A DNA stretch of 30,159 bases from CALKYB01 sp964510575. Lineage in GTDB: Bacteria > Bdellovibrionota_C > UBA2361 > SZUA-149 > CALKYB01. Below, in pieces: positions 24,746 through 30,159 of the stretch. Positions within the stretch are counted from its first letter, which is position 1. Each line of letters starts with the position of its first letter. The position numbers and the translations under genes were made by a program. The stretch lies in NCBI GenBank assembly GCA_964510575.1, contig CAZECN010000031.1, positions 1-30,159 of the forward strand, given 5' to 3'. Below the pieces are notes generated by a model. The model made no database searches, had not been told where the DNA came from, and saw nothing but the letters and a program-made list of their open reading frames with translations.

Positions 24746-25968
24746 AGCACCTTTTTAGCTATTAAATTTTCGATTTCCTCTTCACTATAACCCAGCCTCT
24801 CAAGTAAGATTTCTTGGTTATGCTCTCCCAGTTTTGGGCCAGGCCAGTTAGTTTTGGCAGGAGTTCTTTCAAGCTTAGGAACCATACGAGGCATAGCCAT
24901 CTCCTCCCCCTCTCCCAGTTTAACTTTTTCAAACATATTTCTGGCAATAAACTGGGGATCCTTAACAATATCCTCAATACTATTTATTGGCCCTACGGGA
25001 ACATCTGCCTCTGAGAGTTTTTTATAAACTTCTTCAAAGGAATGACTGGAAGTAAAAGAGTTAATTACGGAATCAATTTTCTCTTCTTCTTTTACTCGCC
25101 CATGATTTTGATCCAAGGAAGGACTATCTGCTAAATCTTGTCGGCCTACGGCCGTCATTAAACGCTTAAAGATAGCGTCGTTGTTGCCACCGATTATAAT
25201 ATACTTACCATCGCTACATTGGTAAGTATTCGAAGGAACTATTCCTCCAAGCTTTGCCCCACTTCGCTCACGCACGTGCCCCATGTAGTCATACTCTGGC
25301 AACAAGCTTTCCATCACATTGAAAACAGATTCATATATAGCAGCGTCAACAAGCTGCCCTTTTCCTGAACCACCTTCATTGGAAGCACCAATGTCTCTTT
25401 CGTAAATGGCGTTCATTAAACCAATAACTGCATGCAAACCTGCTAAAGTGTCCCCTAAACTTATTCCAGTGCGAACCGGAGGCCTACCCGGCTCACCGGT
25501 AAGATAACGTAGTCCAGCCACTCCTTCAGCCACACTGGCAAACCCAGGACGATTCGCATAAGGACCATCTTGTCCCCATCCAGAGACTCTAACCATGATC
25601 AACCTCGGATTTAATCTCTTTAAGTCTTCATAGCCTAGGCCCCATTCTTCCAATCGACCTGGCCGAAAATTCTCAACAACAATGTCAACCTGACTCTCTA
25701 CAAGCTTGCGAATGATTTGCTGACCTTCTTCTTGCCTAAGGTCGACGGTTATCGATTTTTTATTTCTTGAAATACTGCTCCACCAAAGAGAAGTATCACC
25801 TCTCATTTTTCGCCAAGTTCTCATTGGGTCACCTTTAGAAGGTGGCTCCACTTTAATAACCTCGGCACCAAATCCTGCAAGCATTGAACCAGCAAATGGG
25901 GCAGCTATTAGCTGCCCTAGCTCGAGAACTTTCATGCCCTCTAGGGCACTTTTATTGATATTTTCCAT
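24742..25968 (-). CDS. Class III CoA-transferase (CaiB/BaiF family)
   Basis: The product, 408 residues from ATG 25968, has the CaiB/BaiF fold signatures: KVLELGQLIAAPFAGSMLA at the N-terminus, FGAEVIKVEPP, DIVVENFRPG, and LIMVRVSGWGQDGPYANRPG, then the catalytic Asp at D173 in ISLGDTLAGLHA and QLVDAAIYESVFNVME. The enzyme moves CoA between carboxylic acids through a covalent aspartyl intermediate; substrates are not predictable from sequence. Known relatives include formyl-CoA, carnitine and alpha-methylacyl-CoA enzymes. TTG at 25974 is an alternative start. It is divergent from the arsC-like operon with 44 nt between. No degradation-pathway partner is nearby, so its physiological role is open. 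Confidence 0.9.
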   Translation of the reverse strand: MENINKSALEGMKVLELGQLIAAPFAGSMLAGFGAEVIKVEPPSKGDPMRTWRKMRGDTSLWWSSISRNKKSITVDLRQEEGQQIIRKLVESQVDIVVENFRPGRLEEWGLGYEDLKRLNPRLIMVRVSGWGQDGPYANRPGFASVAEGVAGLRYLTGEPGRPPVRTGISLGDTLAGLHAVIGLMNAIYERDIGASNEGGSGKGQLVDAAIYESVFNVMESLLPEYDYMGHVRERSGAKLGGIVPSNTYQCSDGKYIIIGGNNDAIFKRLMTAVGRQDLADSPSLDQNHGRVKEEEKIDSVINSFTSSHSFEEVYKKLSEADVPVGPINSIEDIVKDPQFIARNMFEKVKLGEGEEMAMPRMVPKLERTPAKTNWPGPKLGEHNQEILLERLGYSEEEIENLIAKKVL

Positions 25969-26012
25969 GGCCAAAGCTTGCCATCAGAGCGAGTGCATGA
26001 CAAATTTCTAGC

Positions 26013-26426
26013 ATGAACAAAGAAAAAAAATCCGTCCTATTCGTTTGTCTGGAAAACTCCTGCAGAAGCCAAATTGCTGAAGGCCTGCTGAACAAGCATG
26101 CTGGAAAGCAAATTGAAGCTTATAGTGCTGGCTCGACTCCTTCTGGAAAAATCAACCCTAAGGCTCTCAACTGCATGAACGAGATTGGCTATGACCTTAG
26201 TAGCCATAGCTCTAAATCTTTAGAAGAGGTTCCGGACATTAAGTACGAGTGGGCGATAACAATGGGCTGCGGAGACTATTGCCCTCAAATTGCAGCTAAG
26301 CATAGAGAAGATTGGAAGCTCCCCAACCCAGCTGATTTTCCTGAATCGGAATTTGCTTCTCTCAGAAATTTAATTGAAAAGAGAGTAGTTCAACTAATTG
26401 ATACGATCTCTAAAGATTCCGCTTAG
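26013..26426 (+). CDS. ArsC-like protein of the low-molecular-weight phosphatase fold, general acid replaced
   Basis: The 137-residue protein has the thioredoxin-coupled ArsC/LMW-PTPase layout. The P-loop is VCLENSCRSQ (C12, R18, S19), followed by SAGSTPSGKINPKAL, and the redox loop TMGCGDYCP holds C86 and C90. In pI258-type ArsC the residue right before the conserved Pro of the DP motif is the general acid Asp105; here the segment is WKLPNPAD, with Asn105 in that place. The oxidoreductase route could still work through the cysteines, but phosphatase-like chemistry would be weakened. No ArsR or ArsB gene is present. It heads a likely operon with RNase HI, ApaG and a small secreted protein (gaps of 6, 21 and 9 nt). 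Confidence 0.82.
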   Translation: MNKEKKSVLFVCLENSCRSQIAEGLLNKHAGKQIEAYSAGSTPSGKINPKALNCMNEIGYDLSSHSSKSLEEVPDIKYEWAITMGCGDYCPQIAAKHREDWKLPNPADFPESEFASLRNLIEKRVVQLIDTISKDSA

Positions 26427-26432
26427 GTTTAT

Positions 26433-27032
26433 TTGTCTTTAGCTGAACTATCTACGGACGGAGGTCGAAGAGAATGTGGCAAAGGTGCTGCCGCTTTTTC
26501 CCTACGAAATGACTCTAAACTTTACAAGGTAGTTTGCCTGCTAGACCAAGCTTCAGTAGACCGTGCTGAACTTATTGCCTTAGTTCTTGGACTTAAAGCC
26601 GCCGAACTACTAAACGTTGAAAAAATCGAATGGACTAGTGACAGCCAGGTTATTGTTAGTGGAGCGATGGACAGACTTGAATATTGGCAAAGCAATAACT
26701 GGAAGAAAACAAATGGAGATTCTGTTTCCAGCAGAGACCTTTGGCAGCTAGTTGCAAGCAATTCCTGCCAACTAGTAGGTCTCCAAGATAGCCAGTCAGC
26801 AGAGGTGTTAAAATGCCACAAAGCTTGCGATTGGATTATTGAGAAAGGGGAGCAATTTTTTGGGCAAGAAATGGAAGGATTTTTAGTGAAAAACTCACAT
26901 CAAAAAGAAAGTCATTCATGGTTCTTGATTGACGGCAGAGAGTTGTTTAACAATCCACTTAGAAGTAGCATTGAAGAAGTTATGACCGCTACTTTAGAGA
27001 AATTCAAAAAGAAACACCTAGAAGGTAATTAA
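26433..27032 (+). CDS. rnhA: Ribonuclease HI with C-terminal extension
   Basis: Ribonuclease HI degrades the RNA strand of RNA-DNA hybrids. The TTG start at 26433, with AGGT upstream, lies 6 nt after the ArsC-like stop. The four acidic catalytic positions are kept: D9 (STDGG), E46 (RAELIAL), D70 (TSDSQV) and D133 (HKACDWI). The typical stretch NNWKKTNGDSVSSRDLWQL corresponds to the E. coli handle and following helix. The GHxGxxxNERCD end motif is altered (LKCHKACD), so substrate handling could differ. The protein is 199 residues, about 45 longer than E. coli RnhA; the extra C-terminus is of unknown role and may be a short alpha-beta tail (SWFLIDGRELFNNP). Confidence 0.82.
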   Translation: MSLAELSTDGGRRECGKGAAAFSLRNDSKLYKVVCLLDQASVDRAELIALVLGLKAAELLNVEKIEWTSDSQVIVSGAMDRLEYWQSNNWKKTNGDSVSSRDLWQLVASNSCQLVGLQDSQSAEVLKCHKACDWIIEKGEQFFGQEMEGFLVKNSHQKESHSWFLIDGRELFNNPLRSSIEEVMTATLEKFKKKHLEGN

Positions 27033-27053
27033 CTTAGAAAATAGTTAGAAAGG

Positions 27054-27464
27054 ATGACTAAGAAAAACTTTAATTCAGCCTCAAAGGCTACTGCTAACGT
27101 GATAGTAAAAGTCACCCCTGAATATATTGAGAAGGAATCAACTCCCAGTAACAGAGTTTATGCCTTTGCTTACCATGTAAGCATCGAGAACAATCGCCGA
27201 GACAGTATTCAACTACTCAATCGTCACTGGAAGATTTTTGCCGGAGGAGTTCAGATCGCTGACGTAAAAGGTGAAGGAGTGGTTGGGGAAAAACCTGTCC
27301 TTAAGCCCGGACAAATCCATCGATACAGTAGTTTTTCCGTAGTAAATTCAGAGACTGCGCACATGTTCGGCTATTATACTTTTATTGGCGAAGACGGTGG
27401 TTTTTTTGAAGTAGCTATTCCAGAGTTTCAGCTCAACTACGAGCCAAGTCTAACCCTACATTAA
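27054..27464 (+). CDS. apaG: ApaG family protein
   Basis: The 136-residue protein matches ApaG over its length: VIVKVTPEYIEKES at the N-terminus, VYAFAYHVSIENN, SIQLLNRHWKIF, then the conserved GEGVVGEKPVLKPGQIHRYS and GYYTFIGEDGGFFEVAIPEF. ApaG has an immunoglobulin-like fold and is linked to Co2+ and Mg2+ homeostasis and diadenosine tetraphosphate loci; the exact role is unsettled. It is the third gene of a four-gene cluster. The purine run GAAAGG sits directly before the ATG, unusually close for a ribosome-binding site. The usual partners apaH and ksgA are absent here. Confidence 0.93.
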   Translation: MTKKNFNSASKATANVIVKVTPEYIEKESTPSNRVYAFAYHVSIENNRRDSIQLLNRHWKIFAGGVQIADVKGEGVVGEKPVLKPGQIHRYSSFSVVNSETAHMFGYYTFIGEDGGFFEVAIPEFQLNYEPSLTLH

Positions 27465-27473
27465 TTATTCTCA

Positions 27474-27896
27474 ATGACTAGAATCATCCTATTTCTGCTA
27501 ATTACTGCAACTTGTTGCTTCTACCCCACTCTTAGCCTAGCAACCAAAGCTTGTCCTCTACCCGATTGTAGAGATGCCGGTTTGAATTTCTTAGACAAGA
27601 AGTGTTTCGAAAAAGCTGATTGGATTGCGGAGGGCAAAATACAGAAGATAAAAGACGATTTTAAGGGATATCCGTTAAATAAAAACTTCGCATCTTTCAA
27701 GTTCCATCCGACTAAATGGATAAAAAAAGGAGCTGCTCCATTCAAAGTTATAACGTTTAAAATCGGGTGGTGTCACAATAGAAATGAGCTGCCAGAGGAC
27801 TTGTCGGGCAGTTTTAGATTTTACGGCAGTGATGCACCTACCTTTGATAAAAAACCTCATTTTTTAGATTACGTAAGAATAGCTCAAGATAAATAG
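27474..27896 (+). CDS. Small secreted cysteine-containing protein, unknown
   Basis: Not recognised. The 140-residue product begins with a signal peptide (about residues 1-24, TRIILFLLITATCCFYPTLSLA). The mature part has a CPLPDC-R-DAG segment with two close Cys, one Cys in DKKCFEKADWIAEGKI and another in KIGWCHNRNE, so it may hold disulfides in an oxidising compartment. Strand-like segments (ADWIAEGKIQKIKDD, FKVITFKIGW, SGSFRFYG) suggest a small beta barrel. It follows apaG by 9 nt and stands 38 nt before the palindrome-ended repeat. Confidence 0.7.
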   Translation: MTRIILFLLITATCCFYPTLSLATKACPLPDCRDAGLNFLDKKCFEKADWIAEGKIQKIKDDFKGYPLNKNFASFKFHPTKWIKKGAAPFKVITFKIGWCHNRNELPEDLSGSFRFYGSDAPTFDKKPHFLDYVRIAQDK

Positions 27897-27933
27897 CAGC
27901 TTCGTCATCGCTTCGACGAAAGAAAGAGTTTTT

Positions 27934-28168
27934 CTGAGAATTTGGAGAGTTCTTGTCGAGGCGCTCAAGGGCCCAGGAGCGAGTCGTGCTTAGGCACGTC
28001 GCAGCGACCAGAAATTTAAGCAATGAGAAGAAAAGCTCCGAAAATTTTCCTGAGAATTTAGAGAGTTATTGTCGAGGCGCTCAAAGGGTTATGAATGAGG
28101 CGTGCATTGGCACGCCGCAGTGAGTAAGCCTGCCGTGCAACGAAGAGAATAGCTCTCCAAATCCTCAG
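27934..28168. repeat. Tandem palindrome-ended repeat element
   Basis: A unit of about 116 nt occurs at 27934-28049 and again, diverged, at 28050-28168. The first 38 nt of the copies differ at only about three positions (27934-27971 against 28050-28087, sharing TTGTCGAGGCGCTCAA). Each copy has a hairpin: CGTGC-TTAG-GCACG at 27985-27998 and GGCGTGC-ATTG-GCACGCC at 28099-28116. The ends form an inverted repeat: CTGAGAATTTGGAGAG at the left matches the complement of CTCTCCAAATCCTCAG at the right at 15 of 16 positions. The right end covers the TGA of the response regulator gene. This suits a mosaic palindromic element with terminator-like or RNA-structure function. Confidence 0.8.
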
Positions 28169-29580
28169 GTTTCGATGTTAAGGCGCTTGAGCTTATTGTA
28201 TATCGACCGCTCAGAAATCTCTAACTTCCTAGCAGCGGCGGCCTTATTACCATTGGTAAGCTTTAAGGTTTCGACAATTGCCCGCCTCTCAACTTCATCT
28301 AGCGGTAAGCCCCCTATCACGAGTTGACTACTTGCTTCATCAGGAGCTGGTCGTTTCTCATCAATGATCAAGTCAGCCAGATCAATTAATTGGTCTTTAC
28401 AAAAAGCACTTGCTCTCTCAAGGACATTTTCCAGCTCTCTAACATTTCCTGGCCATTCAAACTCAGCCAAGGCCGCTAGGGCTTCGTCGGTAATACTAAA
28501 GGCTCCAGTCTGTCTTCGAGAGCTAATTCTCTGAAGCAAGCCACTCGCAATCTCCGGAATATCTTCTTTTCGATCCCTTAAAGGAGGAATGTGGATATTT
28601 AAAACATTCAATCTAAAAAACAGGTCAGACCTAAAGTTACCCTGGTCAGAAAGAGTAGGCAGATCTTTTAAAGTTGCAGCAATTATTCTTACGTCAACTT
28701 TCTTGGTCTCGTTACTACCGATTCGAGTTATCTCTCGCTCTTCAAGAAATGTTAAAAGCTTCGGCTGCAATTCAAGAGGCATGTCGCCAATTTCGTCGAG
28801 AAAAAGGGTCCCCTTGTCAGCTAATTCTGCTCGACCAGCCCTAGAGGCTACTGCTCCAGTAAAAGCTCCCTTTTCATGCCCAAAGAGCTCAGCTTCCAGT
28901 AGGTCTTTCGGCAACGCGGCACAACTAACAGAAACAAAAGCTCCATCTCTGTTGTTACTCTTTTGATGAATATAGCGAGCCAAGGTCGACTTCCCTGTTC
29001 CGCTTTCTCCTGAAATTAAAACATTTTCTTTCAAGCCAGAAAGCCTGTCTACCTTGGCTAGCAACTGCTTGATGGCCATGGAGCTACCAATTAGTGGTGC
29101 TTTTTGAGAGCTTTTTCCAACAGCAGGGGCTGAGGCTGCTACCGTGCTTTTCGAAGAAGTAGTTGGCTTCGTTACTTTGCTTTCAACTGCAGCCTGACTT
29201 TCTCTGTTTTTCAGAGCTTCGACTACTAGAGTGTTCAGCTTCCGACCATCGATAGGTTTGGGGAGAAACCAGAATGCCCCTTCTTTCATTAATCTTACGA
29301 CATCATCAATACCCGCCGATGATACAAATAAGATTGGCATATCTTGATAGTTCTTGTGCAAGAAACGCATGCAATCCAAGCCGGAGGCTTTAGGCATATC
29401 TAAATCGAGCACGGCTAATGAAAAGGTCTCGTCACAACACTGCATTGCCTGCATGCCGTCTGAAGTTTCTACAACTTCATGACCAGCTCGGCGAAGTAAA
29501 ACTCCGAGCAATCTTCGAGAAGTCGGATCATCGTCCGCTACTAATATCTTCACGCTATTATTTGCACTCTGCCCTGACAT
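28165..29580 (-). CDS. Sigma-54-dependent NtrC-family response regulator
   Basis: The 471-residue protein has the full NtrC layout. The receiver domain (about 10-120) has the acidic pair in LVADDDPT, phosphoacceptor D59 in VLDLDMP and K108 in LPKP. The AAA+ domain (about 165-395) has Walker A GESGTGKST (191-199), the sigma-54-contacting GAFTGA loop (238-243) and Walker B LFLDEIGD (D262, E263). The C-terminus (about 430-471) is a Fis-type helix-turn-helix with AAARKLEISERSIYNKLKRL. It binds upstream sites and drives open complexes at -24/-12 promoters when phosphorylated. A near-consensus sigma-54 promoter points away from it 200 nt upstream. No histidine kinase is in the window. A TATAAT box at 29600-29605 (minus) may be its own promoter. 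Confidence 0.95.
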   Translation of the reverse strand: MSGQSANNSVKILVADDDPTSRRLLGVLLRRAGHEVVETSDGMQAMQCCDETFSLAVLDLDMPKASGLDCMRFLHKNYQDMPILFVSSAGIDDVVRLMKEGAFWFLPKPIDGRKLNTLVVEALKNRESQAAVESKVTKPTTSSKSTVAASAPAVGKSSQKAPLIGSSMAIKQLLAKVDRLSGLKENVLISGESGTGKSTLARYIHQKSNNRDGAFVSVSCAALPKDLLEAELFGHEKGAFTGAVASRAGRAELADKGTLFLDEIGDMPLELQPKLLTFLEEREITRIGSNETKKVDVRIIAATLKDLPTLSDQGNFRSDLFFRLNVLNIHIPPLRDRKEDIPEIASGLLQRISSRRQTGAFSITDEALAALAEFEWPGNVRELENVLERASAFCKDQLIDLADLIIDEKRPAPDEASSQLVIGGLPLDEVERRAIVETLKLTNGNKAAAARKLEISERSIYNKLKRLNIET

Positions 29581-29775
29581 AACGGCGATAATAGACCTGA
29601 TTATAAAATTTTAACAACAGTGACAGGAGCTTTTAAGCTATTGAGAGCCAAACCCTGCCATTTATGCCTGAAAGAAGTTCCGTGGTTAGGAAAAATTTTC
29701 ATTACTCTTAGACCTTTAAAACCTGAAAAACCCCGATTTACCTTTCTAGACCACAAATTTGAGCCTTTCAGAAAG

Positions 29776-29792
29776 TTGGCACGCGAGTTGCA
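29776..29792 (+). promoter_or_regulatory. Sigma-54 (-24/-12) promoter
   Basis: TTGGCACGCGAGTTGCA fits the consensus TGGCACG-N4-TTGCW exactly, with the invariant GG at 29778-29779 and GC at 29790-29791, giving the required 12-base spacing. Transcription would start near 29803 on the plus strand. It is divergent from the NtrC-family regulator gene at 28165-29580, its likely activator. Confidence 0.87.
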
Positions 29793-29802
29793 GTGATTAA
29801 AA

Positions 29803-29952
29803 GGTAAAAACGACCTAATAAAAAATGACAATTTGAAAAACAACCTAATTACCTAGAGTTTTATTTTATTCGAAAAACCTAATTGCCTTCAACCTTCGGA
29901 TAAAATGCAGTAAAAAAGACTCGCAGGCGGGTAACCCACCCGCCTTTTTTTT
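29803..29952 (+). ncRNA. Putative sigma-54-dependent small RNA, about 150 nt
   Basis: The predicted transcript runs from the sigma-54 start near 29803 to a strong intrinsic terminator at 29925-29952. It has no reading frame beyond a few codons (ATG at 29825 stops after two codons, ATG at 29905 after one), so it is probably non-coding. The motif ACCTAAT occurs three times (29813, 29843, 29877), spaced about 30 nt, in otherwise A/T-rich single-stranded-looking sequence. CCU-containing repeats could pair with ribosome-binding sites. The layout resembles Qrr RNAs divergent from LuxO, but there is no visible sequence homology to Qrr. Confidence 0.6.
29925..29952 (+). terminator. Intrinsic terminator of the putative small RNA
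   Basis: AGGCGGGT, a five-base loop AACCC and ACCCGCCT form a perfect 8-bp GC-rich stem followed by eight T. On the minus strand the T-run is displaced by seven bases, so recR ending here is possible but weaker. Confidence 0.9.
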
Positions 29953-30000
29953 CGCCTTAAATCTAATATTGACTATTTTAATGAGTTTAAAGGAGCCGGC

Positions 30001-30159
30001 TTAAAGAGCTCTGCGACCTCGAAGAGCATGAGTCAATGTAACCTCATCTGCAAACTCAAGCTCTCCTCCTTTCGGTAGACCTTGAGCAATGCGAGAAGCT
30101 TTCACCCCTAGCTCCGCTACTGCATTCCCAATATACAAGGCAGTTGCATCACCCTCGAC
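30001..30159 (-). CDS. recR: Recombination mediator RecR (C-terminal part)
   Basis: Fifty-two residues before a TAA at 30001-30003 match the C-terminal end of RecR: VEGDATALYIGNAVAELG, then SRIAQGLPKGGELEFADEV and TLTHALRGRRAL. This corresponds to the end of the Toprim domain (GDxTA) and the GVPxGGELEYxDExTL motif that ends RecR proteins. RecR loads RecA together with RecF/RecO at gaps. The frame is open through 30159, so the start and zinc finger lie outside the window. Dnax and YbaB are usual neighbours upstream but cannot be seen. Confidence 0.95.
   Translation of the reverse strand, partial: VEGDATALYIGNAVAELGVKASRIAQGLPKGGELEFADEVTLTHALRGRRAL

Larger units (their letters stand above)
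29581..30000. other. 420-nt gene-free region holding a divergent control region and putative small RNA
   Basis: No convincing protein gene lies here. The part next to the regulator has a short palindrome AGCTT-TT-AAGCT at 29628-29639 and an AT-rich palindrome GAAAA-A-TTTTC at 29690-29700, about 165 and 105 nt upstream of the predicted sigma-54 transcription start; these are where enhancer sites would be expected, but neither matches a known consensus. A palindrome CTTTC-A-GAAAG lies at 29765-29775, directly before the sigma-54 promoter. The right part holds the putative RNA and terminator. Confidence 0.6.

Noticed and set aside
29601..29843. Minus-strand open frame of 80 codons upstream of the response regulator
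   Set aside because: It crosses the sigma-54 promoter and predicted RNA, has odd basic/aromatic composition and no ribosome-binding site; the strong promoter evidence on the other strand is preferred.

Overview
The window reads as chromosomal DNA of a Gram-negative bacterium with GC in the low-to-mid 40s (judged by eye). It carries secreted proteins with Sec signal peptides, a type III/flagellar-type export ATPase with its stator, a sigma-54 activator facing a near-consensus -24/-12 promoter, bactofilin, ApaG, PdxH and RecR. The mix suits a deltaproteobacteria-like or Bdellovibrio-like lineage, but nothing here fixes the phylum. Genes are packed into tight operons. Several starts are TTG or GTG and overlap the previous stop codon.

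Layout. 1-4052 (minus): a likely operon cinA, two YbjQ/UPF0145 paralogues, an M48 metallopeptidase, pdxH and a NUDIX hydrolase that runs off the left edge. 4179-4628 (plus): rplS, away from its usual partners. 4759-5400 (minus): a bactofilin. 5568-12359 (plus): seven genes, five of them overlapping the preceding stop, encoding a small hydrophobic protein, a DUF6754-type membrane protein, two further multi-span membrane proteins, a protein with a large predicted extracytoplasmic domain, a GlmL/MutL-like ASKHA ATPase and a KOW/sandwich-barrel protein. This is the strongest candidate for an undescribed membrane system. 12674-16435: two convergent secreted proteins with the same FG-GAP/VCBS-like repeats, separated by a bidirectional terminator.

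16553-23160 (minus): a hexapeptide acyltransferase and a UPF0104 flippase-like membrane protein, then FliH and FliI homologues, two envelope coiled-coil proteins and a membrane-anchored methyltransferase-like protein. No other flagellar or secretion gene is present. 23297-24745 (plus): an FrhB-like iron-sulfur protein. 24742-25968 (minus): a class III CoA-transferase. 26013-27896 (plus): an operon of ArsC-like protein, RNase HI, ApaG and a small secreted cysteine-containing protein. 27934-28168: a tandem, palindrome-ended repeat. 28165-29580 (minus): an NtrC-family response regulator. 29581-30000: no gene, but a sigma-54 promoter followed about 150 nt later by a strong terminator, predicting a small RNA divergent from the regulator. 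30001-30159 (minus): the C-terminal end of recR.

The functions join into a few themes: envelope building (bactofilin, acyltransferase, flippase-like protein, coiled-coil proteins, export ATPase), an ATPase-plus-membrane complex of unknown purpose, and a putative phosphorelay-to-small-RNA circuit that resembles LuxO-Qrr in layout. I saw no tRNA, rRNA, CRISPR array, transposase or prophage gene.
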